From contig JADGJC010000181.1 in NCBI GenBank assembly GCA_027596075.1, positions 1-64,000 on the forward strand: 64,000 nucleotides of DNA, written 5' to 3'. Source of the stretch: Rhizophlyctis rosea (lineage: Eukaryota > Chytridiomycota > Chytridiomycetes > Rhizophlyctidales > Rhizophlyctidaceae). Shown piece after piece: positions 11,641-25,000 of the stretch (position 1 is its first letter; every line of letters starts with the position of its first letter). The position numbers and the translations under genes were made by a program. The notes under the pieces are model-generated. The model ran no database searches and was not told the DNA's origin. It saw only the letters and a list, made by a program, of their open reading frames with translations.

Positions 11641-14600
11641 TCATGAATGTCACGAAGAGAGTTGGTCTGCAACTGGGTTGATGTTCTTCCTGGAGGTCGC
11701 ATAGGAAAACCAACGGTGATAGAAAGGCTCTGGCGACTTCTTTTTATCCTGCTGCTGTCAAAGGAGTGGGGGTTGAGTTGAGACGAGACGAGAATAGCTT
11801 TCCTAACCAATTGCTAGAATTTGGCCAGCCAGCGTATGGAAACGCAAAGATGTGAAATCCTGATGGGGGAGTTGGAAGCTACCGCCCAGACCCTTGGCAG
11901 AGGGGATCACCATATATTGAATGCGCTGAAGGCCACTATCTAGCTACTAGATTACAAAACAATACAAAGTGGCTGTGTCTAAAGGGGCAATGTGGTTGAA
12001 GCTAAGTGGGTGGAGTTATGACATGATAAGCCTATCTTCAATCCGGGCGAGCAAGCGTCCGTCCGACGGCGATATGGACTCATTCCCGTCGTTCCAACTA
12101 ACCCGGACGACATTGGAGTCCAAGTGGGCATCGTGAAGACGAGGGAGAGGGTTGCTGAGCCGGTTCCATTTAGGGAGTTGAAGAAGGGAATTGATGGATA
12201 CGCCGCAGCGGTATGGTTTTGATTATCCGGATGGAACGAGCGTCAAGGAGATTATGCTGTGCTTTGAGTTTCGGCTTTCGGAGTTGGTCCTGGTGCTTGT
12301 TGGCAAGAATGGGAGAGGGGAGGATGAAGAGTCGAGACAGGTGTACCCTATTGCAGTGTGATTCTTCGTTGTTTCGGATTGCGTGTTCTTGCAGAGCTGA
12401 GATAATGTATATATGGATCGCTCACTGTAACATAGTTAACAGGAATGAATTGTTGCTCATGAACATGTCAGCTGCATTGTTTGTCAGTCCATTGAACTGC
12501 TGCAGCGTATGTCCGGATATATGGGACGATTTGGCCAAGGGTTGTTGTCACTAAAGTGCGGTCCGATACAAAGAAATCGGTATCTCCACTTCAAAACAAG
12601 TAAAACAACGGCATCTCTCTCGCGATCATTATGTCCAGATGTACCAACCTGCAGCCCAAACACTACCATACTACCACGGATTCTTCTGATTATCTGGCCT
12701 CTACGCACAACCTGCGTGTTATCATGGCCTAGTCACAAGCCAAGTGTATCAATTTTTTTGGCCCCATGCGCGACAAAAAAAAAACCGTTTGCGCATTTGA
12801 AACTTTACGGATTGCAACTATGCGGGCTGCCAGCGTATTTAACTTGTAGCATTGATAAACCAACAGATCGACCGAACTATTCTCCTGAAACTTATCCACT
12901 CATTGAGTTCATTGCATACAATTTATTCCCTACTCATTCAGCAAACACCCGCCACCCGTTCCCACAACTTTCCTCTCCACCACGTCCGGAACAATTGAGT
13001 ATAACATGATCGTTTCCAGGATTGAGCATTACATCAATCCAGCTTCCGGCCACCAATCAATCCAAGATGTGTGACTCGTTTGCATGATTCTCCAGCTGTG
13101 ACGGCCTGGAGGGGCTGAAGCCAACAGCGTTCGACGATGTAGGAGATAATGGACGGACGTTCCAAAGTCACGCGCTGGATTAGAGTGCACGGGATTCATC
13201 TTGTCTCAAAAGGCGGAAAGGGCCGCAGAGTCCATCAATACGAGATAGTGGGCGATTGAGGCAGCGGGGAATGACGGGACGATGAAAGTGAGATCAATTG
13301 TGGTCCATGCAATTATATATGGCGGTGTTCGTGATTCCATTTTTTTGATGGATCTTTGCCAATTCATTGAATTAGTTTCATGACGCAAAACATCCAACCC
13401 TTCATCTGGATCATATGCAAATATGAAATTTTTGACGATGTTTCATTGTCATGCATCATTGGTCCATGTCCTCACCAAAAAAAAAGAAGTCGGGCGGTGT
13501 TTCAGATCGCTGACAAGTGTCCTTGCTCTTCCCGCGATGAAGGATATGTGCCTTGACTAGGTGATTACTCCCTGCTGCATTTGCGTCCCCCGTTGTCATT
13601 TGCTTCCACATGCAGTGATCTACCACTGCGCAAAGTTTTGAGATGGGGCTAGCATCTTTGGTTTCAGTTCCCTCGACTTGCATAGTACAATTGGCTGCAA
13701 AGAACGCAACAAAGGACCGGTCCCATCCGTCTCATTGGGAAACCAATTCATACTGCGAAATTCAAATAAGCACAAGTGGCAAGGGCAAGATTGCCATAGT
13801 TGGTGCATTGAAGGCTGCAACTGCGATATCAACGTCAATGGAAAAGACCAACCAGACAGGTTGTCAGATTTTTTATGTCATACGGGCAAGGGACAGACAT
13901 GCATACCAGTTGCCAATGATCCTGCCATGCCAGCTCTGGCCAGTGTTCCTGCTTTCTTTTTGTCGCCCGCTGACATTAGCTTGCATAGGGTAAGTCAGAT
14001 ACTTGAACTTGCGGAGAAATGCCGGGGCGCACGAAAAGGGAATCAACATACATAAGATTCAAGTCGCCCCTCACGGGTCTCCCCAGCTTTTGCGTGCCAG
14101 TCGGTGTGTGACATTCTACATACCCGAGGGTGGACGTCACTAGTTCCTCACAAACAGCTCCCGCGATGGAAAATTTTCAATGCTAGACACTAGGGCTGCA
14201 CGTGATTACCAATTAGGCGCTGCTAAGTGTGTAATGTGTCTAATCGATATTTGATGATCTAATTCCGTGTGATCGCAATGCTGATATATGATAATGGAGC
14301 ACATTGCTTCATCAAGTAAATCGAACCACATCAGAAATAGGGTGTTGTGACAAGGTAAGGACTTGCATTCAAGCATAGTATGCTCGGTGGAGTGCCCTCA
14401 TTTTGAAGACCTTCTGGCCTTTTGAGATGTATCTCCTCAATCGCACTTTCTGTGCCCATTTACTTTTTTTTGATGTGTCTGTTTGTTTGGTCCTGTCAGG
14501 GTGTGTAGTGATTGATACCTTTCATGTCATTGACAGCTCAATAAATCATCAGGATCCAGGGACTGGATGAAATACCAAGTGGACGGCTAGGATACATTTA

Positions 14601-15906
14601 AGACACTGACATTATACGCGATCCCTGAATTCTCGCAATTGCGAAAAATCCAGGTTTTGCAAATTCTGAGGAACAAACGGAGAAGGACATTTTCATTGTG
14701 GCAAATGTGCAACAGTCGGCACCGTTTGGTACTTTCTGTTCGACGAACCCATCATTTTTCGATGACGGTACGAGTCTGCGCGTATATTCGAAAAAGGCAA
14801 TGGGATGGCAGCCCTTTTTCATTTGCCACAAAAAGAGTGGCCCTTTCCTGTCCGCCTTGACGGAAAAAGGCGAAGGATTATTTCATAGGCAGTTACTTTT
14901 CGACCACATGGCAAAGTCTTCTTACCTCGCACGATGTTTACACACGCCCGGCCTTTGCACCCATCCCGATTCTGATCAACTCCCCTGAAAGTAGTGACAA
15001 TAGATTTGAGGATGAAGGTCTGGTATTATCATGATGCAATCTAATCCTTCCACACCCCCATTGCATGAAGGTGATCCAAACTCAAAGTCAAATGCCGTCA
15101 AAATTGAGGCATGTCTTCCTTTTTCCTCTCGTAACCTTGCAATCATGTTGTTCCCCAAAACACATCCCATCATCAAAATCCCAAAACTATTCGGAACACT
15201 CGCACACACCTCATGTTCAAGATAGAGCAAACCCTACAATCAGGCATCTTGTAGTCCTTCCTCACACGCATCTTCTTTTTGTGAAAGTCTGCCTTCTCAG
15301 ACCCCCTATTTTCCTAAGAGAGGATGCCTTGATTGGAAATGACTTCGATAAAGCCGCCAAAAAAGGTCAATATGTTCCGCTTCGCTAACAAGAGTTGCAT
15401 GTTTCAGCAGCAACCACTTGGGGATGGTGACTTTGAACCGTTGCTGCTTTCTTTACATCTGGGTTGCAGGAAGGGACTGACTGCTTGTGGTGACGGCAGC
15501 AATGGTTCCAAGTCGGCACGACACACTTTAATTAATGCATAGTCATGATGGGACATAGTCTTGGAATATAGGAGGAGTCCAGTTCCTGATTAAGCACAAA
15601 AAAGACAGACATCGGCAATGCCACGGTAACTACCCACCTCAACCTCGCACACATGGTCCGGAGTAGGATCTGCCGCAAAGGCACTCTCATTACCACTCCA
15701 AACAGATCAGGCACAAGGAATCAAGATAAATCTGGAAATACAATTCAAAAACACAAAAAAAGCACAAGGGATAAAAAACAACACGACAAAAAAACACAAA
15801 GACAAACAAGAAAATACAAAATATGCATCAGGACGCACGAATTCCCCGCCCCATTAAGATTCTAACTCCTAACCCAATTCCATCACTTAGCCAACCCACT
15901 CCACAC

Positions 15907-18900
15907 CTACATGAAATACATTACCCGACTCAACTCCGGCTTAACAATCCCATACGTCATCATCTTCTGCTCCCCCGCAAACGCCCCTCCTCCAAACCCA
16001 CTAAAACTCGGCGCCCGACTCAGTTTCCTCCCCGGCCCCGCCACTGTAGGCGTCGTCGGACTCCCCGGCACACCCGCCTCCCTAACCACACTCCCCGGCA
16101 CACCAACCAGTCCTCCCATCTTAATCTCCCCCGTCGGTGTCATAGGCGTAACGGGCGTGGCCGGCATCGCACCACCCGATGATTCGGAGGTTGCTTCGGA
16201 CCATCCTTCACCGGTGGCGTGGAAACGGGCCCGTGCGGCGACGAGGTGGGCGTAGTATGCGGGCGGGCATACGGAGACGGAGCGGGTTGCGCGACAGTAG
16301 AGGTAGCAGAGACGATAAGTGAGTTCTTGGAGTGCGTCGGCCGTGAAGCGGTTCTCGTCATGCAGGACGTGGTAGTGTGTTGGTTTGGATGTGCCTTGCA
16401 AACCCGGGTGGGAGCAGAGGTAAAAGTCGAATTCTGTGATGGAGAGGGGAGGAATAATGGGTTTGTCAGTCATTCCAATTTTTGCAAGCCCATGCGCCTA
16501 GGAGCCAAACAAAATACATACCACTCGGATGCGTAACACCAGTCTCAACAACCGTCCCCGGAAGCACATTCCCACTCCTATCACTATCCTCCTTCCTAAT
16601 AGGGAAAAACCTCGCATGATGCCTCTTCTGAACAACAATAAACGTAACCGTGGGCCTGTACCCCGGCTCCAACCCCACACACGCCTTCCTAATAGCTTCC
16701 ACCTCCGCTCTCAACACCTCGCTAAACTGGCCTTCAGACACTCCGTCGCGGTAGAAGAGGATACGCTCAGGTTTTGCGCCACAGGTTTGGTAGAATGTTT
16801 TAAGGAGCTCGATGACCATGCCGGCGAGGTCTTGGATGATTTCTTGTCGGCCCTTTTGGACGCGGATGGCGGCGGCGTAGCGGGAGCATTGGGCGTCCAT
16901 GGAGCCGACGAGGGCCGCGATGGATTGGTTGGAGGCTGAGCCGGGGGCTGGGTGCTGTAGGTGGTAGTAGACAAATGTGAGACATAAAGTTGAGACATAA
17001 AAAGAACAAACGCATTCGAAACCGAAAAAAACACGACCCTTAAAACTCACCGTAACATCAGCACCAAAAACAACCGTAGGCCTCTCACTCACAAACGGCA
17101 ACTGCGTATTACTCAAATAACTATTCATACCCCCCAACTTCACGTTAACCTTCAAACAAACATTCGCACAATACTGCCTCTTGGCCGCAAACATATGTTT
17201 AGCCTGGATGCACTGCGTCGCAATGCCAATAACCGTATCGGACACTCGCTTAATCTCCGCGTAAAGTGGTACACCCGTATTGGGAAGAATGCAGATAATG
17301 AGTTGCGGACGTTCTTGGAAGGAGTTGCCGGCCACCATGTATGCGTCGATTAGGGTTTTCTCGATGTTGCCCATGGGGTTTGCGTATGAGATGGGGGGTT
17401 GGCGGTTGGCGATGAAGACGCCGCATTCTTCGCAGGTTTGGACTAGGAGGGTGATGAATTTTTGGATGGCCATCACAGGGTAATCGTGTTCGTTTCCGAA
17501 AGCCACGACGCTCCAACTGCGGATGGTCACGCCCTGCGCGACCATTTTATCGCGGAGGTTCCATGCGCCTTCGCGTGGGGTTATAACGGGTTCTTTAGAG
17601 GCCGGGTGATAGGATATGGCGGGGGCGGGGAGGACGCGGGCGTTGACGATGGCCATTTCGTGACCGATGTTGACGCCGAATTCGGAGAGGTAGTCGTTAT
17701 CGCGTTGTTGGAGGATGGTGATGCCGGCGGAGATTTTGTTGGAGCGGACGTGTGGGGGTTGGCAGGTGAATTTGATCATTTCTGCGGTCTGGGGATGGAG
17801 TAGTGAGTTTTAGGAATGTGGTAAGATGTTCACTGACAGTAAGTATTGCACAAACCTGACGTTCATTCAACTTCCTCAAATGCCTCTGCCCATGCACAAC
17901 CTCACAAACTTCCATCGGCAAGTACACATGTTTGTTCGGGTCACCAACAACCAAGCAAGGCAAATGCGGGAAGTAGAGCTGCGTGTTGTATTTGGACTGG
18001 AAGTAGTTCGCAACGGAGTCTTCCGTGCCCGTGTCGCCGACCGGGAACATAGTCCTGTTTGCTGGGGTGGGAGTGACTTTCGCTACACGGTATTTGCGGC
18101 GGATTTGACCACGGTGGGTGACGACGACTTTGAGACCGCGGAGGGCTTTCTCGACTTTGATGCGGTCTTTATCGGAGATTTGGGTGCGGAGGTCGTGTGC
18201 GCTGTGGCGGCCGAGGATCTTTGCGACCATGTCGATGACGGGTCCTGTGTTCAATGTTGAGTTACATCTCCTTGAAATTTGAGATCTGTTCATTTTGACC
18301 CCTACCAGGTTGGTAGAACGCGGTCGCAGAAACATCCAAATTGATCAACATTTGCCCCCTTGTAGGCTTAATACTCTGATGGAACCCTTGCCACAACTGG
18401 GCTCCGTTAGCGATCGCAGCAGCAGAGTCCGGCGTGTAGAAGCAACGTCCAACAGTGGTATAAACAAGGGAGGGTCGGTGACGCAACAGGATGTCCAAAG
18501 CCATGATGGCATCGACGGGAGTCTCTGTCGCGCGGCCTTCGAGGAAAAGAGCGAGTTTGTGCATGTTGATTTCTCCGACCTTTTTGATCGTCAATTTAAA
18601 CTTCTTTGGTCCCCGGGTGCTGCTGTGAATGTATTGTATTTTAGGATTCAGATCCATCACACTCCGAATACCACTTGACCAACTACTGAAGCAACAACAC
18701 AACGAACAACGCAACCAACCACCCAATTAACCACACTCAACCAACAACGCAACCAACAACGCAACCAACAACGCATTTGCTCGCGAGCTGTTCGCTAAAG
18801 CTCACTCACTGTGTTGCATTTACGGTAATGAGAATGTGCGCTGCGCGCACTTGAGACTCGCGAAGCTCGCAATCCGTTCGCTGGCGCTCACTACCACCCC

Positions 18901-19428
18901 AAACCATGCTGGCGCCTCCTCCATTACATGCCTTCGGCAAGGCCATCGTGCCAATGGCCTCCCCACCCACCCACCGATCCGCTTAGCGCATATATAGCCA
19001 GCTTCGCTGGCCATCCGTTCGCTGACGCTCACATAGGCGCTCCGCGCCCTTACCCAGCCCCGCCCCACCCATTTGCAAACACACAGTCAAACCCACCTCT
19101 TAGTCTCATCCTCATCATAATAATCAATATTAAACACCGCGGCCTCAGCCTCACTCTCAAACGGCAACGGCCTCGCAGCAAACAAATTCTTCCTTCCATC
19201 AAACACAGGTCTCACGCCACCCAACACACCGCTCAAGAGAGAATCATCTTCCCACAGCTGGTAGATCTTACGGTTCTTAGCTGGAGGGACGTCGGGGAGG
19301 ATTTGGATGTCGTAGTGGTGGATGTTTGCGCCGGGGAGGGAGGTTATGGGGAAGAAGTTTGCACGGACTTGGATTTGGCGGCCAGAGTTGCCTACGCCGG
19401 GGCGGGGGACAAAGTGGTGGAGAGACAT
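15907..19428 (-). CDS. Argonaute protein with intact slicer tetrad
   Basis: Six exons: 19428-19097, 18622-18306, 18244-17856, 17788-17051, 16954-16522 and 16433-15907, giving 911 residues. All junctions are GT-AG and in phase. The start [20 protein letters not shown] is the typical Argonaute N-terminal motif. Domain order is normal: N domain ([15 protein letters not shown]), linker ([19 protein letters not shown]), PAZ ([11 protein letters not shown] to [11 protein letters not shown]), MID ([20 protein letters not shown]) and PIWI. The catalytic residues D590 (GADVTHP), E630 (RQEIIQ), D662 (FYRDG) and H799 (AYYAHLVA) are all present, so it should cleave RNA targets guided by small RNAs. It ends in MYFM, with the usual hydrophobic C-terminus, after a Pro/Gly/Thr-rich insert of about 70 residues. 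Intron 1 is 474 nt against 61-96 nt for the rest and holds repeats. Exon 2 may start at 18622 or 18619 (adjacent CAGCAG acceptors). Confidence 0.94.
18739..18774. repeat. 12-bp minisatellite in Argonaute intron 1
   Basis: Three exact tandem copies of AACCAACAACGC, with imperfect copies just before (18684-18720). It lies inside the oversized first intron and probably arose with the neighbouring hairpin-rich insertion. Confidence 0.85.
18782..19048. repeat. cluster of short GC-rich hairpins in Argonaute intron 1
   Basis: Within about 270 bases there are several near-perfect palindromes with three-base loops: GTGCGC-TGC-GCGCAC (18835-18849), GCCAGC-TTC-GCTGGC (18997-19011) and GGCGC-TCC-GCGCC (19036-19048), plus TGCC-TTC-GGCA near 18929 and GCGA-AGC-TCGC near 18860. 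A recurring word, GTTCGCTNNMGCTCAC, occurs three times (about 18789, 18876 and 19017). Dense small GC hairpins like this resemble the mobile hairpin elements known from some fungal mitochondrial genomes, but here they sit in a nuclear intron. Confidence 0.6.
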
Positions 19429-20044
19429 GGTTTTGTGAGGTTTGTGGGTATTGTTTGTGCGTTGTGGGTTTCTGGAGATTGGAGCATCGGTTAGCCCTTC
19501 TCGCAATCAAATATCGCTACTCTGAATGAAAATCGATGTCTCCATATGCATACGGCCTCAAAACACGGGCAGTATAACAATTCTTGAGCCACAAAGTACG
19601 GTGGGAGACGTTTGAAGACCGCAATGTCCGACATCGGGAAGCCAAGTCTTACCTTCAAACTATGTCAAATTCTAGTAAATAACGGTTGCGTGTGTGTCCG
19701 AGCGTGGGAATGACGAAGGGAGCTAAGACCAGACTGACTCGGAGCCGAGAATGAGGCGGAACCACTATGCGGTTGGTGGAGGGTGAAGATCCGTCGAAGC
19801 GACTATTGTTTGGCGAGGCGGACCCTGTTAGTAAACAAAGATATGAACCGGCACACCTTTGTTTTCCCACCAGGTCGCTAGTGAGTGTGGTGCTACCAAC
19901 GCTAGCGGTTGCGGAATGGAGAGGAGTAAAAGGGATTGGCAGCAGCAACCCGCCCTTATTTTTACAGACCAACGAACGTGAGCAAGCGTGGGAATGAGAA
20001 CGTCAACACGCCTCCGGCTTTTGTGCCAACCCTTCCGTCTGTCA

Positions 20045-20071
20045 ACCCACCAGACCCACCAGACCCACCAG
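20045..20071. repeat. 9-bp tandem repeat x3
   Basis: Three exact copies of ACCCACCAG in non-coding DNA. Confidence 0.85.
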
Positions 20072-20296
20072 CCAGCCGCAAACCCCAAATCTGTGCCCCT
20101 CCAAGCGGCTGGTGAAGAGGCTGCTTGTGTAGCGCGGTATCACGCGTGGCTTGTTACTGGACCTTCCATATCAGGCAATCCATGTGTGTGATGGGTCTTA
20201 CCCAAGCACCAAATGGAATTGGGGGTCCGCAGTAAATGAATTGGCCTGCAAGCTGAAGCAGGACCCTGACCTCTTTTGCGCAGCTTGCGCGTCATT

Positions 20297-20320
20297 ATTT
20301 CTTTATTTCTTTATTTCTTT
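20297..20320. repeat. 8-bp tandem repeat x3
   Basis: Three exact copies of ATTTCTTT in non-coding DNA; simple-sequence slippage. Confidence 0.85.
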
Positions 20321-21882
20321 TTCGTCATGCTTGCTTCCCCTCCTGCAATCTCTGCTTCTGGAGTCCGTCCGGGCCAGCTGTCCAGTCCTGAACCATGATT
20401 GAATATATATATATCATGCGCGTGATGTGGCTCCCGCCGCATCACTTGCATTCGAACTCAATCGTCCTTGACTGTGCCAGTGTGCCATTGTCAATCACAT
20501 TCAAACACCAAGCAGTGCAAGCAGTGCGTATCCAACACCGATTTTGACAGGTCAGTTGATCAACTGGCGCATCTGCAAGCGTGCATACTGCCAAGGGAAG
20601 TGACACCTACGGTGTTATTAGCGCACCCTGGCGATTGTTGCGGAAGCAGGTACAACCGGCATTGGTATCGACGAGACGTCAATACATATATGCGAACCTA
20701 TGGAAAGCAACCATTTGTGTTGAGTCCCGCGGGTGTGAATATATCAGATATTACCAGAAGTGAGATCATGACTATGTCCTCAAGCTCTTTGACAAATGCT
20801 ACAAATCTATGTGAATATAACGTGCCCTTGTCTCGCCTGCCAGTCGATCAGAAGGCATCTAAGCACGCGAGATAAAACAGATTCTTCCATTGATTTTTTT
20901 CCCTATTGGCAGCTGCCGCTTTCGAAAACGCCAAAAGAAATGCCGTCCGTTGGACCTTCTGCACCTTCGGCTGCGCATTGGATGGTCCACATACCACATA
21001 CCGCTTTTCACCCACTCAGACCTATGCTACCATAACCAATGAAGCTTCGCATCACCCTTCCAAATGCTCGGGAGTTCGCAATGTTCGCGTTCTGTACCTT
21101 GCTTCTTTTATTACACAATTGACCGCACCCGTTCGAAATACCTTGATGAGGACAAGCAGGACTCCTCACAGGCAACTCAAACCCTGTGGGCATCATGGTA
21201 TGAGTTGATATGTGGGAAAAAGAAGCATGTATTACTTGTATTGACACGTGCACAACCCGGGTTCTTGCACAACATGACTTGCGAAGCTCGATTCATAATT
21301 ACTATATTTTTGAGTGTTGTCAACCACGCAGCATTTGCATTCCTTGGTTCTGTCATCTGCTGCATTTGCATTTCCCAGCGCATTCGTCTTCAAATAGGTC
21401 ACACAAATGCTTTTGATTGAATGACACCCACAACATCAGACCAAAGTCAAATGAGTACTGCAAACCTTCCTTCCTTTTTCTGGGTACCTGGAAAATCCAT
21501 CCATGAATAAAGCGCAAAAAAGTACAGAAACCAAATTTGGTACTGCTATATTTGCGCTCATGTACACCTTATGTACCGACCATGGTCAAAAGTCAACGAT
21601 GAGCGGGGTGCATGTCATGGAACTGGTAAGAACCTGCCGCCGACGATGGGCGGCAGTGCGGCATGCTTCACTTAGAGTTTTTGAGAATCGATCTATGCAT
21701 CTTTGCATTCCTGCATGGCAGAATGGAAGTCAAACGGCTGAAAGTGACCCTGGCAACTATGATACCTATCGAATCACTGCCGAATGAATAGTAGGTAGCC
21801 GCTGGTTGAGCAAGATCCGCAGGTTGCCCACCAAATTTTGCATGTGAGCGGGATTGACCTTTTCCACAGGCAGAACAGCTTG

Positions 21883-22000
21883 CATGTAAGACGCATCAAC
21901 ACATGAATTGCGAAAGTTGCGAAGATATCCGGCGCGGCATTGCCATCCCGAAATATGTCCTTCCAAATTGGAGACAGTGTGGAGAGATAACTGATACGCT
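21883..22000. repeat. diverged repeat, copy C1
   Basis: Shares ordered words with 27880-28005: CATGTAAGACGCATCAACAC, GCGAAGATATCCGGCGCGG, ATTGCCA and GGAGACAGTGTGGAGAGATA. On the minus strand it lies inside an open frame of 99 codons (22195-21896), so it may be a decayed exon. No family is recognised. Confidence 0.45.
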
Positions 22001-25000
22001 CTGGGAACCAGCGCGCCCGTGCGCCATACGATCCCGCCCCAGTTTACGAGGGTACGGCTGTGGTATCAAAGGAGGCGGACCATCAACAGGATCTTGATCC
22101 ACTATGGATACCCATATCGCGTCACCCTTACAAAAGCTCAAAGCTTCCACCATGAGCATTTTGATTTTGCGTTCCGAGGGTGAATCTTTTTCCACAATAT
22201 GGACCGCCGCTGACCGCGACCCGGGTAATTGTTTGTAAGTACTAAGGGATCTTCAAACCTCTGGGCATCGTAAACATCAAACTTTGATGACTGGCATCTG
22301 CGCGATTTAACTCACGGACCTCATCCTTCTTGTTGCACATTCCCCAGTGGTTTGTATGAGTGCACTTGATAATGTTTACAGTTCATTGACAGACTTCAAA
22401 AAGTTATGACTTTGGAAAAACCTCCACACGCCCGGCAGACGGCGATGAGCACAATGAATTTGCCGCTTTTTTTGTTGATTTCGCTGAAGTTTTTATTGGA
22501 CTTATACATGAATAACCAGGGAAATACGCTCGTGAACATATACAGCACTTTGACTTTGCTCTCTTGTTGGCTCGTAGCATTGGGTGAGGTGAGCTGCCCT
22601 GTATGTCATGATGCTGAACTATGCTGGCAGAAAATGCAAGAGACAGAAGCCCTGAGTCGCGGCCATAGGCGGCATGCCTATATTATGCTTGAGTGTCTTG
22701 GTTGTTCTGGTTCAAATCCTCAGAAGGTGGCAGGATCGAACTGACGAGATTGATTACAGCGGCTGTTGAATCATTGCGAAATGACAGAATACAACTCTTG
22801 GTCTGTTAAGATTCCCCGTTGCTTACCGACATTCGCGTTCCGGACGAAGTGTACTTTTCCTCGACCGATAGGACCGTTCCAAGCCTGAGTGTCAACATAT
22901 CACATATGAGGTAGAGCCATCCGATGTGCGGAAAAGAACACTTGATTTCGCGCTTACTGATTCGTGTTTTCCTGGGGTCACCATACTAACTCTACTACAG
23001 CACACGGTGCATGAAGTGCACTCCCTCATACTGGACCATGGCTCCAGCCCCATCTCCATGGATTCACTGAGATCGCAAGTTATTGAGGGGAAGCACGCGT
23101 CGATCCTTACCGCAATGGCCGCACTTGCTACCGGGCCCTTTACATTTTACCAAAGACCTTACATTGGAATATCTAATTGCTTCTGGATCAGGCCACCCAT
23201 TTTGCCATTGAAACAGCAGGTTGATTCCGGTTTCCAAGTTGTCACTTTTTGCGTTTCCAAGCGAGGAGTGAAAGGATAAAAAGATGGCGAGGGTGTCGGG
23301 GGTGAGAAATCCATCACATGTTTCAACGGTTGTCACCGTGGGAGTGGCGAGCATTGGGAGTAATGTTCATCTTCTCTGAAGAGTTGATACCGTTGGTCGT
23401 CAGTTCCAGATGTTACGGCACCGCTCGAAAAAATTGTATCGAGCGTGGGCTCACGATGAGGAGAATCCTGTACCTGAACGATTCCGACAATCACGTTTGC
23501 TCTTGTTCTCTCTGTGGTGGATACGGGCGAGACATCTTTTTCACCTCCCCGCGGCCCTAAAAGGTGAAAGGTCGTTGGCATCGTAAAGCGAAGAAGTCTG
23601 TTTTGGAAGCCACCTTGTGCACATTCGTGACTTTCGTGAAGCTACTCAAAACCTTTATGTTTTGTACACTCCCCTGCGATGGGTGAGGCCACTCTCATAT
23701 ATTACATAAAGGGTGCCATCTTCCACTGCAGCCGAGTGTATCAAGTTTGATGTATGTGAGGTATGACGAATGTCCACCATTCAGGCATACCATGGTTGCT
23801 CATTCTTGCGACTTGAGATTTGATAAGCGAGGAATCACATACTTCAGGAGCTTTTAGGTAACATCAAACTCCTCCGACGAGGATGGGAATGCTTGGCGAC
23901 TTTGGCGCCCAATTGTCTCAAGGGCAGCTTGACTTAATCTTGGTGAAATCGATATCCGAGCAATCTTTTTGCTCATGCACGAAGATCCCTCCGTCCTGGC
24001 ACTAAAAAGGAGCTTTCCGTACCGCAGGTCCTAACGACCCATCAAATATTCCGATGATAATTTGGTGGACATGGAAGTTTGACCTTTGGTCTGACTAGGT
24101 CCAACTGGACCATGAAATGCATTGGATGAGCACTGAGCAGGCATTTGGACCCACACCGATGTCATTGACACTAGCACAAACTGTATCTGTGGATATATAC
24201 TGCATCCATTGATCATATGGTCTCCGCACTTTCCTGATCATCACCGCATGCCGATTTCGTCGATATTTTTTGCAAGTCAAGGCCTCTGAGCATTCAATGT
24301 CTAAGTTAGACATCTCGTCCAGGCGGCGTATACAACAATACTTGCATGACGTGCACAGAAGCGGTCACCGGTCTTGAGGCTATATATATATGCAGGAGAA
24401 GTCGCAACCCGTCAAAGAGCACTTATACTTCAGCCTGCTTTGAAAGTTTTGAATGGTGATTACGTATTGTTTTGGTTATTTTTTGGTGCATTGGATGTAG
24501 ATATGGGAATTAGGAAAGCTGAGACGAACATGCTCCAAAAAGGAAACTTTAAAGCAGAAGCAGCATCCAGAAATCAAATCGCTAGCCCAATTTGATGACG
24601 GGAAGCAAGTCTATTGTTTGAGGGTATGATGTGCAACATACAATACAGCTTCTAAAGAGTATATCAGCGTTTCGGGACTTTTGCTTGTCTTTTGTGCGCC
24701 GGCCCTTAACTGCCGAGCTTGCTCACCCGACATGTCAACTCTGTCAGTCCGAAAATCTTGCAACTTGTACGGGCAGTGGCCTTCAAATTCGTTCCCACCC
24801 ATTCACTCCGTCCCACCATGGTTGCGCAAAGCGATATGCAGGCTTTCGGCCACGCCCTCGTTTCTCTTTCCTGCTCCAAAAAGAAGGTGGGGAAAAGAAT
24901 TGCTTGGCCTGGTGGAACTTATCGCCTGATTCGCCTTCGGTGAAATACCCATTTAAATCTCCTTCGTTTAGTGCTTGACCCGCGGCCATTAGAACGGTAA

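Larger units (their letters stand above)
6518..15906. other. 9.4-kb gene desert with decayed repeats
   Basis: After the CKS1 3' UTR I find no intact gene for 9.4 kb. Open frames are short, mostly without ATG, and have no recognisable domain. Segments near 6.7, 8.3-8.6, 10.7-11.0 and 11.55 kb resemble one another (listed separately). A coding-like but interrupted piece lies at 12022-12361. Poly-T runs occur at 8143-8153 and 8210-8224. The last 250 bases (15750-15906), rich in AC and AAAAC, form the Argonaute 3' flank. Confidence 0.55.

Noticed and set aside
22650..22740. Possible tRNA: GGTTCAAATCC near 22710 resembles a B box
   Set aside because: The T-arm bases flanking it do not pair (only two of five), and no acceptor stem or A box lies at the right distance.
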